A DNA stretch of 64,000 nucleotides from Cliona cf. orientalis. Lineage: Eukaryota; Porifera; Demospongiae; Clionaida; Clionaidae. The notes beneath the pieces are model-generated. The model was not told where the DNA came from. It saw nothing but the letters and a program-made list of their open reading frames with translations, and made no database searches. Positions 43,601 through 54,169 of this stretch are shown piece after piece. Made by a program: the position numbers and the translations under genes. The stretch lies in assembly GCA_963930775.1 (NCBI GenBank), contig OZ005690.1:12798411-12862410 (forward strand), given 5' to 3'. The stretch's first letter is position 1. Every line of letters starts with the position of its first letter.

Positions 43601-46502
43601 CATGCCAAATTCCGTGGGATATATGTTTTAATAGGAGAATTTCTGTAATTCCTCAACATTATTATTTTTATGAAAAGAAAATACTAGTTGTGCTGGAGTT
43701 ATTGAGCTTCTCATAGCAGTAACAATATTATTATAAACACAGAACGTTTCGGTCCGAGGACCTTCATCAGCTTTGATTGAACTAGCACAAAACAAATACT
43801 GTGGTTAAATAGCTGTACAGATAGACAGGAAGTGATGTCATATGGAATGTTGCATGCCATTCATTATGTCATAGCGGGAGGAATGGAGTCCAGATGGGGT
43901 CCAACTTCAGTCCACAATCAAGGTTGGTGTTCCTCGTGTGTCTCTTGATCTCGATGGCCTCTAGCACCCTTCTCTTCCAGTATCTTGGTTCTTGATCCCT
44001 TGGCCATGTCTCTGGATCCCAAACGGGTAGTAGTCAAAATCAGCAAGAGAACACTCTCGGAGGATGAAGAGAGGGTACTAACCCTAGGTCTCAACTTCGC
44101 TGTGGCACCAAAACAAGTCCCATACGAATCCATTATCGCAGCTACAGAAGCCACTGCCAGACAACTCAAGCCGGAGGTAGCTAGCGAGCTGAGGAAAGGA
44201 GTGAGTGAGGCCCTCAGCAAGGCACGACCTCCCCAGAGCAACGTTGACAAAGGAATGCGCAGAGCGATCAGGGGGCTCCAGGAGGACACGGAAATCGTGA
44301 TACTCCCAGCAGACAAGGGAAATGCAACAGTGGTGATGGAGAAATCGGAATACATCTCAAAGATGAACACGATGTTGGAGGATGCGACCTATGTCAAGCT
44401 CAAGAAGGACCCCACATCCAAGGTAGAGCGGAAGATCACCAACGCTACAGGACAAGGGCTACATAGGAGACAAGGAGAGGAAGCACCTTTCACCTCAATG
44501 CTCATCACCACCACAGATGTATGGCCTCCCTAAGATCCACAAGGATGGCACCCCTCTACGTCCGATTGTATCCGCAATTGGATCACCCACCTACGGCTTG
44601 GCCAAGAAGTTAGCACAGATTCTGACACCCCTTGCTGGAAAAACTGACTCGTACGTGAAGAACTCGTCCGACTTTGTCCAGAAGGTCAAGGAAGCTGGAG
44701 CGCAGGAGGGAGAGAAGATGGTCAGCTTTGATGTAGTAAGCCTGTTCACCAAGGTTCCAGTTGAGGACGCGCTCCAAGCCATAGCCATGCTCCTGACCAA
44801 AGATGATACCCTCGAGGATCGGACGGCGATCCCTGTCCCAGACATCTGCGCACTGACCTCCCTTTGTCTGGGATCCACCTACTTCATGTTCAACGACACC
44901 TTCTTTGAGCAAGTGGAGGGAGCAGCCATGGGCTCACCACTGTCTCCTGTTGTAGCAAACTTGTTCATGGAAGCATTCGAGGAGAGAGCGCTGGAGTCAG
45001 CAACTTTGAAGCCCAGACTGTGGGTGAGGTACGTAGATGACACTTTTGTTCTGTGGCCACATGGAGAGGATGAATTGGAGAAGTTCCACCTGCACCTAAA
45101 TAAATAACACCAGTCGATCCAATTCACCATGGAGAAAGAGGGCGAGAATGGCATCCCATTTCTGGATGTCCACGTGGAGAACAAGGACGGAAGGATCTCT
45201 ACGAGGGTCCACAGAAAGGCTACCCACACAGACCGATATATTAATTATTCGTCACACCACCACCCCCGCATCAAAATAGGCGTCATCCAATGCCTAAGAG
45301 ACAGAGCGGAGAACATCTGTGATAGTGAGCATGCAAGGATGGAGAAAAAGTACCTGAAGAAAGTCTTCCAAGCGAATGGATACCCACAGAACCTCATACA
45401 CAAGGAGCTATACAGACACAAGCAACCACAAGCTACACGGGAGGAGACTGAACAAGAGGAGAAACCAAAGAGGATCTTCCTTCCCTATGTACAACGCATC
45501 TCAGAACACATCCAGCGAGTATGCAGACGAATTGGAGTGAAGGCAGTATTCAAGTCTCAAGGGACGCTGCGAGGTACCCTAACAAAGGTGAAGACCCCCC
45601 AGCCTGAACTAATGAAGAAAAGTGTGGTGTATAGAGTGCCATGTTTGGATTGTGATGGAGCATACATCGGTGAGACCGGAAGAAACCTACAGAAGAGACT
45701 AACGGAACATAAGTATGCAGCGAAACGAGGGAACATGATGAATGGCATAGCAGCACATGTGATGGAACACAAACATGAGGTAGACTGGGATGGAGCAGAG
45801 GTGGTAAAACAAGAACCAAGATACTGGAAGAGAAGGGTGCTAGAGGCCATCGAGATCAAGAGACACACGAGGAACACCAACCTTGATTGTGGACTGAAGT
45901 TGGACCCCATCTGCATGGACTCCATTCCTCCCGCTATGACATAATGAATGGCATGCAACATTCCATATGACATCACTTCCTGTCTATCTGTACAGCTATT
46001 TAACCACAGTATTTGTTTTGTGCTAGTTCAGTCAAAGCTGATGAAGATCCTCGGACCGAAACGTTCTGTGTTTATAATAATATTGTTACTGCTATGAGAA
46101 GCTCAATAACTCCAGCACATGAACTCAACATAGCAATGAGCCTATATCAAAATACTAGTTGTTGACATTATGTTGTATAATTTAATTAGAGTCATAATGC
46201 TTGGGGGGGGGGGGAAGTTTCCCGCTGCCCCTCCACTGGAAGAAACCCTGACCGTGATGTTCCGGGCAAGCATCCACACCCAGCTAAGTACCCACGTACA
46301 GATTAATGTACCTAAATGTATCTATACAAACCTATGCAATTCATATATCCCGGGTAAGGTGCCTATGTGGGCCAAATTCGCGAGTTATATTTACAATGTA
46401 TAAGCATCCATGAGCACTTAACCAGGACACCACTGTAATGGCAATTACAATTAAATTTACTGAACTCACCGTGATGCCATCTTTCTGCGTTCCAGTCACA
46501 GT
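40612..46502 (-). CDS. Hexokinase-like gene, N-terminal phase-0 mini-exons
   Basis: Six short exons, all multiples of three with AG acceptors and GT donors, precede the core: 46470-46502 (TVTGTQKDGIT), 43098-43154 (SAVGTLRAELNKAKAIDVR), 42036-42092 (DGLKNSLEELKEEKDEDVR), 41639-41701 (begins RTLDRLLEIFPDM), 40780-40827 (SNIKELRDEKESPILN) and 40612-40668 (DALDNMIDKVNVSTPDEIQ). They run straight into SEAVNMF of the first core exon. The peptides are charged, helix-prone and often end in DVR or DxR, as if duplicated from one exon; a coiled-coil or helical repeat is plausible. Two of them recur in the left duplicate (630-1652) with the frame kept. No ATG start was found, so the 5' end is open. The PLE sits in the intron between the first two. 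Confidence 0.5.
40897..41394. mobile_element. Pogo/Tigger-like element with transposase remnant
   Basis: CAGTGTAGTCCACTTAATTT at the left mirrors the right end, and TA flanks both. On the minus strand at 41066-41135 it encodes KRKLEIVDRVDSLPPDKKKK and then VVASEY, which resembles the psq-type helix-turn-helix start of pogo/Tigger transposases. The rest of the transposase is missing. Confidence 0.75.
41505..41525 (+). repeat. Poly-C tract
   Basis: About 20 C in a row inside an intron of the hexokinase-like gene. Confidence 0.9.
42161..42572. mobile_element. TTAA-flanked MITE
   Basis: AGGCATTGTGTC at the left and GACACAATGCCT at the right are flanked by TTAA (42157-42160 and 42573-42576). The interior is GC-rich. 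The same target type occurs at the 16098-17555 element, but the ends differ. Confidence 0.8.
43183..43489. repeat. Foldback element
   Basis: TAGTTATTGACCAATCCCTC and TATGCAGTATAGAAGCAC fold onto their complements ending at 43489. The centre is CCCTCGGGCTTTGCCCTCGG. CTAGCCCGTTGCTATGTGG and its partner near 43340-43370 extend it leftwards. Confidence 0.75.
43692..46148 (+). mobile_element. Penelope-like retroelement with inverted terminal arms
   Basis: The body encodes PLE reverse transcriptase and GIY-YIG endonuclease. A 14-bp target duplication AAAATACTAGTTGT flanks it (43678-43691 and 46149-46162), and the paralogous site near 1293-1306 lacks the insert. The left arm 43691-43998 is the reverse complement of 45810-46117, 308 bp each, the right arm including the end of the coding region. 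Each arm carries CTGATGAAG-TCCTCGGACCG-type sequence followed by GAAACG, the core of a hammerhead-like ribozyme with one extra base next to stem II. The inverted arm is known for PLEs as a product of their unusual integration. Confidence 0.92.
43985..45944 (+). pseudogene. Penelope-like RT / GIY-YIG polyprotein, broken
   Basis: The N-terminal part (43985 to about 44460) has ILPADKGNATVVMEK, typical of PLE proteins. RT motifs follow: MYGLPKIHKDGTPLRPIVSA, SFDVVSLFTKVP, GAAMGSPLSPVVANLFMEAF, RYVDDTFVLW (catalytic YVDD) and GIPFLDV. The C-terminal GIY-YIG nuclease reads VYRVPCLDCDGAYIGETGRN and then LQKRLTEH. Two lesions are visible: a frameshift near 44455, between the N-terminal part and the YGLPKIHK frame, and an in-frame TAA at 45105-45107 just before SIQFTMEKE. 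The frame is open otherwise, so the copy is fairly young but dead. Confidence 0.93.
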
Positions 46503-46942
46503 CTACATATTATGCATAAAGCATTATCAATTCAGATAGAAACATTTGTTCTGTAATAACTAACTTTATGCATCAAAATAATGGATAAATGGCTACGCTA
46601 ATAAGCCATGCACCCAAACGTTCTATGCTGGATATTGAAATTTTCCCAGCCATTTTAATTGACAATAATAATTATTGTACTTCTATAAGCTACATGTATA
46701 TAATTATAGCTTTCAAACTTTTCTTACATATTATTGTTAATGCTTCAAATTTCAAATAAGCATGCAATGATTAGCAAAAACTCACACTTCCTGCTGCTCT
46801 TAAAGCAGAATATAAGCTGAGCAGAAAGTCCTTAATACTTAGGTGACTCTCTTGCGTCTCCTGTATGAACAAATATACGTTTACATGTAGAATTAAAGTT
46901 ATGGCACTTTAAAGTATTAAAGCATAAAAAACAATGTAATTA

Positions 46943-47010
46943 ACCCTCGGCGCATGCGCGAGGGGTACGGTAGTCGTTCTGTGTGTGAGTGTGTGTGTGT
47001 GTGTGTCTGT
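46943..47010 (-). mobile_element. Hairpin-ended repeat fragment with GT microsatellite
   Basis: TAACCCTCGGCGCATGCGCG..GGGTA hairpin, then a (GT)n run at 46982-47007. It is the inverted orientation of the family seen at 705-1112. Confidence 0.55.
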
Positions 47011-49204
47011 TATCACGCCAGCTGCTACATACCTGGTTAGTATGATGCAAACAAGGTGTCATTAGGCTTTTTACGGCATTTTTAATGTCTGAATTGTGTG
47101 GATTTCGTTGAAAACGCTTCATTCAAAAGTTCTGGCAACATTTGCTGACAACCATGGCCTTCTTCACTTCTTGACGAGCTTTCGAGCGATGAAAGAGACA
47201 GCGATGGCTTCATTTCAAGATTAGTAGTGTGTGGCTCTAGCGATAGTTCTTAGAACTTGACTGACTCTTCACCGACCTCAGTAGGCTATCAACTACGCTT
47301 CTTGGCTTACATTGTACTAGATCTGCTGATCTGGCATGCACGTGGTACTATTACGCAATACCGTGCAATCCGTATGGTGCATTCTTGTGGCTAAAACTAC
47401 ACTGTTAAGTACCACTAGCACTGTTGCTTGGCTTACATGACAGCTTGCAAGTTTGCAACATGCAAACTAGCTATTGCTATTGCGCCGAGGGTTTTGCACT
47501 ATAGTGCTTCATTGAAAGATGAAGTAGGGATGGCAGGGTCAAAAAGTACACAAACAAGATTTGTAGGGATAATCACATCAAGTATACATCCCTACGCTTG
47601 CTTTTCTCTCATCGCACCTGTCAATTGTGACCCATTGGTGCTATTCTTATACTAATTCAAATATTATTGTATGCATGTGGGGAAATTCACTATCCTCATA
47701 TTATAGGGGGTGGGGGATAATCAGTTTTGATCATGACTGGGTTGTTAGCTTAATTCCTGTACCTACTCAACCCATTAACTCATGCAGAGGCAGCTGCAGT
47801 TAACGGATGCCTCACAAATAATTGTGTTTATGCATATTTGTACCATGGTTGTAACATTCTGACCAATCAGATTGATTTATAGGAGGTGTCTAAATAAAAT
47901 AGACACCTCCTAGGAGGTGTCTATCTAGATAGACACCTACCTCTGAGGCTATTTATTTGCATCTTTCAAAAATTTTTCACTTCCCTAAGGCTATTTTTTA
48001 TAAACAGGGCCACAAATGTGATATCAACAATATTATTATCTGCAAGACATAGCTATAGTGTACCATAATAATACAACTAGTATAAAAACAATTGAATAAA
48101 ATTGAAGGTAGAAGTAGGGATGGCAGTGCCAAAAAATACACAAACAACATTCGTAGGGATAACATATCACATCCACTATACATTCCTACACTTGCTTTTC
48201 TCATCTACTTCTGATTCTATAAAGTGTCGCTATAATATTTTGATATTGATCCGGTATTGATTTTCCATTCCTGCAAGCATGCGCCCCATATAATATTATG
48301 TACATGTGTGCACGGCTACTCAAAAGCAAGTGTAGGGATGTATAGTGGATGTGATATGTTATCCCTACGAATCTTGTTTGTGTATTTTTTGGCACTGCCA
48401 TCCCTACTTCTACCTTCAATTTTATTCAATTGTTTTTATACTAGTTACTGTTCTTTTTTTAGTGCCCTCAGGGCCTGGTAGTTCATGATTATCATTAATT
48501 TTCATAAATGCCTCCTATAGCTGACTAATCTCATGGGGACAGAGGCTGGGCATGAGACTATTATACCATGGCGACCAGTTTGCCTATTCATTGTTTAATA
48601 ATAAAAATTTATTAATGCATGGAACAGTCAACTAGCTACAACTTCAAAATTTTTTCTGGACCTAGCTACATCCAAATGTGCTCCAGCAATAATACAATAT
48701 TATTATAGGAAGCAAGTACACCACTGATTCAGCATGTTTGGCCTTTGAGTCAGGCAGCTATGGTACCCCAAACACACCGTAAGTTCAAACTTGAATACTC
48801 CTGTAAGTTCAAATTCCAGGCAGTCTTTTGCTAGTCGGACTTCAGGCTTTTGCATCACACACTATTGAACGTGCATCAGTGGGGTTCTCGAGACAGCTCA
48901 GGTAACCAGCGTCCAGATTTGACCTGCGAATCAAGCCACGCCCCTCGTTATCTCGATCTTGAAGCTGCCAGGGCTGACTTAGCCTCGTCACGTGGCCCAG
49001 TCCCTTTGAGGCCTGGGTACGAGGCTAGGGCTGACTCGATCGGCGAACTTGAAAGAAGGCTGTTTAGAACCAAAGAGTGACGAAAACTTTCGGTTTCTGG
49101 AGCATATTTTATAGGCCAGTAAGCTTACTGTTGGTAAGTAGCAACCATAATCGACAGCTCGATCAGCTGAGCGCTCGATCGAGCAGGTCCTGGATGGGCC
49201 GGCG
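47011..49204. other. Repeat-rich spacer
   Basis: Holds single and paired copies of the GAAGTAGGGATGGCA repeat (47512-47612; inverted pair 48105-48440), a foldback at 47885-47942 (AGGAGGTGTCTA..TAGACACCTCC) and a small TCGT..CCCAG hairpin at 48975-49025. No gene is supported. Confidence 0.55.
48105..48440. repeat. Foldback repeat R5 (GAAGTAGGGATGGCA family)
   Basis: Two arms of about 100 bp in inverted orientation: AATTGAAGGTAGAAGTAGGG at the left and its complement at the right, with TACACAAACAA..TTCGTAGGGATAAC between. Further pairs occur at 59560-59900 and 60790-61110, and single arms at 42840-42970 and 47512-47612. Confidence 0.75.
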
Positions 49205-49705
49205 CATGCGCGCCACTTACATCGGTCACATGACTTCACCATGGCAACACCGTATGAGCATGCGCATTATATGACAAAATGGCTAATTGGACACACCCAC
49301 TCGCAAAACGCGCGCTGTACACACCCACAATTAAATGCTATCCTGATAACGCAAAACGAGCGTGCCACAGACGTGCGCACTCCAAAATGGAGTGGATTTA
49401 TACTCGAACTAAGGTGAGCGGTCATGGTAGTCTTGAGTTAGCCCAGGAAAACAGAAAGAAAGAAAGAAAGAAAGAATGAGAAATGGCTATTTTTTTGAAC
49501 ATCTGGTTCTGGCATATACAATATTGAGTTGATGGATGACCTTGGTCTTGTTAGATAGATAATTTGCTGTAGATTCTGATTTTGACACTTAGAAAGTTCA
49601 CAAAGTTACCTATTTTGAGATATTTGGATTTTTATAATGTATTATATATATGGAGTATCCGTGCCATCCCTACTTATAGAGTCTACCGACTCTATGATAC
49701 ACAGT
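49205..49705 (+). repeat. Interspersed repeat R2, copy 1
   Basis: Runs from CACATGACTTCACCATGGCA to TCCCTACTTATAGAGTCTAC. Homologous to 53230-53715 (same strand) and 59100-59420 and 59890-60345 (inverted); a fragment lies at 28025-28290. Includes GACGTGCGC, ATGGAGTG..TTTATACTC and a GAAA microsatellite. Confidence 0.75.
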
Positions 49706-49921
49706 GGATGGTGATGATACAAGACATCTAGTTAATACAGCTGTACATGTAGATACAATGTTGTGAGAGGTAATGATTTACTGATGGTAATTAATAGTAA
49801 TAGATGAACAACCTATAAATGTAAAAGAGGGAGTAGATGATGAGGACTGGGTATGGGTGAGGTTTAAACATGACATTGTGTTTGCAGAAGAAATATGGTG
49901 AGATGGAGATGGCAGTGATGT

Positions 49922-51652
49922 TTAAGTGTCATGAGAAGTAGTGACTTTTCTTCTCTTGGCACTCACTGGTTGATCATCAGTGTGTTGAGAGCTACATGTA
50001 AGGGATGATCTACTGCTTGCTGATGTGAGTACACTAGAGACGGCTTTTTTCTGCTGTTCACTAATTCGCTTGTAGGAGTGAACGCCATCTACACTTCGAT
50101 GCCCAGTGTGGGACATTATTAATTGCTCATCCACTCCACTCTGGAATAGGCGTATTGCGCTTGTCACACGGAGAGAGTGGTTTGTTTTAAAACCACTAAT
50201 TCCAGCCTGTTGACACAAACGTCCAACGGTACGTGACAAGGTATTGTGTCCAACAGGCACCTTGGAAAACCACAAGACTTGGTCATTTTTTTATCTTTCG
50301 CAGTGGCGTAAGATAAAAGCATTGGGTGTCTGTTGGACGATGACGAAGGTACTCCTGGAACAAGCGAACCAGACACCTGGTAGGATCCTGCATATTAGCG
50401 TAGCATGTCACACTCTTTGGCTTCACTTTGCGATGCTGCAGTCCACCTTGGTTATTTTTTGAGTAAAGCCCCGTTTACACTAGGCCCTTAATCCAGATTA
50501 GAATCCGGATTAAAGTAATCCAGTTTCTGTGTAAACACCTTAATCCACTTTTAATCCGGATTAGTTAATCCGGATTAGAATCCACATCCTGATGTGGATT
50601 AAAAGTGGATTACATGTAAAGTAATGTGCCATGATAATGTTAATCTGGATTAAGCACTAGTGTGTAAATGCAGTTTAAACCGGTTCAGTTTAATCTGGAT
50701 CAGCGTGTGTAAACGGGGCTTAATTCTCAGTGTACACTAAGTAAGCATCGTCATTTGCAGGAGAGATCAACTCAAACTGGGACAGCTGAAGACTCCGATG
50801 CTCTTCACCACTATGAAGAGCAAAGTGCACTCCACACAGAAAGAGCATTGTGTCCAGAAGCACTTGGGGACTACTGTCACCCAAGAACCCTCTCTCCCAC
50901 AGCAAGTTTTCTTCAACAGTGATTGGCTCAGCTTGCTTCCTTTTCACGCCTAGGCCCAGTGAACGCAAATGCTTCATCTCACCATCCAATGTTCGCTGAA
51001 ATCCAGAGAATGCAGGATCTTTGAAGATGTTTATTTCAGGTCTAGTTTCACGGATATATCGGAGCAATCCAGTGCAAACACTGTACAGTGTGTCTGGTGG
51101 GTACTGGTCACCGTTAACCTTCCTAACCTTCAGCACAAATTTGCTCAGCCAGTAATTGAGCTCAGTAGGTTGAGTAATGAGCAGGTGAGTCGGCCAGTCA
51201 CTGTACGAAGTACATACTTGTCGTCTGTGTGAACTCCATTGCTTCCAAATGTTCACAGCCCAGTTAGTGTTCTTGTTTGTGTTCTTAGGAACAGCTTTCT
51301 TTTTGGCTTCCTCCAGGTCTGCATCTTTTTTCAGCTCTCCAAAGCGAGCGGTGGTAGTAAGGTGGGGCTGGTTAGGAGGCGGAGGCGCGAGAGCGGAAGA
51401 GGCGGAGAAGTCAGCATGAGCATGCGTCGAAAGAGCATCAGTGTGCGAGCGTGATGAACATGAATTAGAAGAGGCGGAGTCAGTAGCTGCGTGGTTGTTG
51501 GCGGATAAGGCGGAGTCAGTGCTGTAGTCGTTCAGCAGGAATGGAGCGTCGAAGAAGGAGAGGTCGTCGTAGTTTAGCTGCGACAGAATGGCGTCCAGTT
51601 CGTCTTCCATTGCTCTTCTAAACGCTCTGAGTGTACTAGCTAGTGTTTCCAT
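49922..51652 (-). pseudogene. Crypton-type tyrosine recombinase (DUF3504-like), disrupted
   Basis: The N-terminal part (51652-50724) has an acidic, serine-rich start, then NTNWAVNIWKQW and LNYWLSKFVLKVRK, and the first recombinase motif region FALHSGEEHRSLQLSQFEL. The C-terminal part resumes at 50463 (NNQGGLQHRKVKPKSV, CFYLTPLRKIKK) and, after a one-base slip in an A-run near 50295, ends with NHSLRVTSAIRLFQSGVDEQ and GHRSVDGVHSYKR. H-x-x-R, GHR and the Tyr nucleophile are kept. The first catalytic Arg, usually in LRSG or LRGG, reads His (LHSG). A MITE splits the gene after YTEN. It resembles the DUF3504/KIAA1958-ZMYM group derived from Cryptons. The long single exon suggests the mobile form rather than a host gene. 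Confidence 0.85.
50467..50720. mobile_element. Harbinger-type MITE inside the recombinase gene
   Basis: AGCCCCGTTTACAC at the left and GTGTAAACGGGGCT at the right, flanked by a TAA duplication (50464-50466, 50721-50723). The interior repeats AATCCGGATTA in both orientations. A 3-bp TWA target fits PIF/Harbinger. Removing it and one TAA restores a continuous frame around YTEN..SKNNQGG. Confidence 0.92.
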
Positions 51653-51721
51653 GGAAACAGACTCGTGAACGGTACGTTGCTATGCGTTTCCAATGTAGCA
51701 AGAATCTGATTGGTTCCATGG

Positions 51722-51845
51722 TACAAGTCAGTTATATCACTCGGTTCAGTCTCTATGGGATTCACACAGCCTCGGGGCCTTCGGCCCTCGGTGTGTAAAT
51801 CCCGTAGAGACCTAGCTCCACCTCGTGATATAACCTATACATGTA
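51722..51845. repeat. Foldback element
   Basis: GTTATATCAC..TCTCTATGGGATT..CACA folds onto TGTG..AATCCCGTAGAGA..GTGATATAAC around CCTCGGGGCCTTCGGCCCTC. Confidence 0.75.
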
Positions 51846-52682
51846 CATGTAATCATCACCACTTGCCATGAGGCAAGGGTGCGGCAATGTAAGTATACTA
51901 TTCTGAATCTCATTTAGTTGGTGGGCTAGGGGTGCATCCACATGGAAGCTACACAGCACCACCCTAAGCAATTGCAACTTTTGTTGTCGATCTAAAGCTG
52001 TCTTCCGATGGTGGCTAAGATTTCTAATAATTTGCAGACCACACCAAGCCATCAATAATTTTTAAAGAATTATCATAATTAAACCAGAATCTTTAAGAGG
52101 TAGTTATGGACGATGTAAGTATTGGGTATCCATATTCTATTTCACATTATTTTTAGATGGATCTTCAAATCAAAAAGCGGGATGCAAGGAAAATGCCTTC
52201 TATGATGCATTAGATGCCATTTATGTGTCATGTATTTACTATGATAGTACTTTTTATATAAAATTATCATCCTCATCCAGTGATGGCATGTGCCATTGTC
52301 TGCTCTCTACAAGCTATACACACCGACTTAGTATTTGCATCCCGGCATGCACTAACTGAGGTGGGTGGAGACATGGGTAAGGGGTCTTTCTGTATCAGTG
52401 TAGGCTGTACTTGAGTCTGTCTTACTTATAGGTGGCATAATTATTTGCAATCTAGTGCTGCTCGTTTTGTTGGTGATAGTGCTATCTTTCCTTCTCTACC
52501 CTAGCGCAATAGTCATAGCCACGCCCCTCATTAGCTCGTCGTTATCTAGCATCGTATCGTGGTCGCACCCCGGGCACAGGCGCGGCCCCTGAGCTCTAGA
52601 ACAGTCAGCTCAGTGACTATCCTCGTTCCCAGACTCAGAGAAGCTACTATCAACAATAAATTTACTGGCCTCTAAGACTGAC
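51846..52682. other. Spacer with no supported gene
   Basis: A minus-strand open frame (51762-52055) overlaps the foldback and shows no domain. Nothing else is recognised. Confidence 0.4.
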
Positions 52683-53111
52683 TACCGTATTTATTCGAAT
52701 AGAAGCCGCACCCCGAATAGTAGCCGCCCTCGAATAGTAGCCGCACCTGGAGGTCCACCAAAGAAATAGTAGCCGCCCTCGAATAGTAGCCACACACATG
52801 CGTGAACACAATTAAGTGGGTGTGGCCACATTCGCACGCCATAAACAATCGTCAGTTCGAGGCAAAAGCATGACAGAAGACGTCCCTGGCTTGGTTCTGC
52901 TGCTGTTTTTCGAACATAATAACTCGTATGTTCGAAAAGTAGTCCTGAAAAACTAGTCTATCACAGCAAGATACCACCGGATCGGCGCAAAGGTATCCCT
53001 CCGAAATAAATAAAAGCCGTCCTCGAATAAGAGCCGCCCTCGATTAGTAGCCGCACTCCAGCAAGGCTGAAATTAATAGTAGCCGCGGCTACTATTCGAA
53101 TAAATACGGTA
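52683..53111. mobile_element. TA-flanked MITE with CCGTATTTATTCGAATAG ends
   Basis: TACCGTATTTATTCGAATAG at the left mirrors CTATTCGAATAAATACGGTA at the right. AATAGTAGCCGCCCTCG is repeated inside. There is no coding sequence. Confidence 0.88.
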
Positions 53112-53229
53112 AGTGTTTCACGATCTAGCGCTCTAGCACCTTCTTTTAGCTCGAGCGCTAGCGCTTTGCGTACGTTAGCACTCTAGAGCACGCGCAAACA
53201 CCATCACGCGCGCGGCGCCAACTGACTCC

Positions 53230-53715
53230 TGTCACATGACTTCACCATGGAAACACATTGTGGGCATGCGCATTATATGACAAGATGGCGAATCCGACAC
53301 GCCCACTCTCAAAATGCGCTGTACTCAACCCACTACTAAATCGCTGTCATGATTCCACAAAACTAGTGTGCCACAGACGTGCGCGCTACAAAATGGAGTG
53401 AATTTATACTCAAACCAAGGTGAGCGGTCCAGGGAGTCTTGAGCTAGCCCTGGTAATGAAAAAGAAAGAATGAGAAAATGCACTTTCTTTACAATTTAAA
53501 AAACAGCTAGTTCAGGCATACCTGATTGTTTCTATGGATGGTTCAGGGCTTGATAGATAGATATTCTGGCGTAGATCATGAATATGCAAGTAAAAAATCT
53601 TAAAAATTTTCCTGCTCTGAGTTATTAATGTTTTTGTTTTGTATTACATATATGGCATATCCGGGCCATCCCTACTTATGGAGTCTACCGACTCTATGAT
53701 TTTGTATAGGGAAGC
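53230..53715 (+). repeat. Interspersed repeat R2, copy 2
   Basis: Matches 49205-49705 in order and orientation, from CACATGACTTCACCATGGAA to TACTTATGGAGTCTACCGAC. Confidence 0.75.
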
Positions 53716-53849
53716 CTTGCATGTTTCTTACCCACGTGCTACACTGTACATGTTCATTTCTTGATATTTTCTGGCTGAATGGAACTTTAAATTTGGGGCA
53801 ATCTGTAACACGCATTCCAGAACAAAATCGAGGCATCCTTGATTCAGTA

Positions 53850-54100
53850 CCATAGTGGCAGTGTATAGCAGTAGCGTGGAACAGAACCGCTCGAGGCGCT
53901 TCGAGAAACGAGCCTTCGAAAATGAGAAAAATTCATTCTGTCCTGGGTAGGGCGCGGTACACGGATAGATATACGGACATATATATTAAGATTATTGTGT
54001 GTATCTGCGTACGTACTAATACATACACGTGCATGCGTAATCATACACAGGAAAAGATCATTTCCGTTTTGCCATTAAATGGTAGGTCTTAGTGTAGACT
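53850..54100 (-). repeat. Interspersed repeat R4, inverted copy
   Basis: Reverse complement of 33110-33360 (AAGGCGCTTCGAG-like block, ATTCATTCTGTCCTGGGTAG, TTTCCGTTTTGCCATTAAAT). Confidence 0.7.
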
Positions 54101-54169
54101 AAGTTGCTCAGGTGCATAGATTCAAAATTAATGTCACTGGCAATTAACACAACGACCACACAAAACATT

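Larger units (their letters stand above)
42570..46912. repeat. Segmental duplication, right copy (interrupted by PLE)
   Basis: Partner of 1-2025. The PLE at 43692-46148 and a foldback at about 43183-43489 account for most of the extra length. The block AGGTGACTC..TTGCGTCTCCTGTATG near its end matches 1955-1980. Confidence 0.75.

Noticed and set aside
44591-45229. Minus-strand open frames inside the Penelope element
   Set aside because: Shadows of the RT coding frame on the plus strand.
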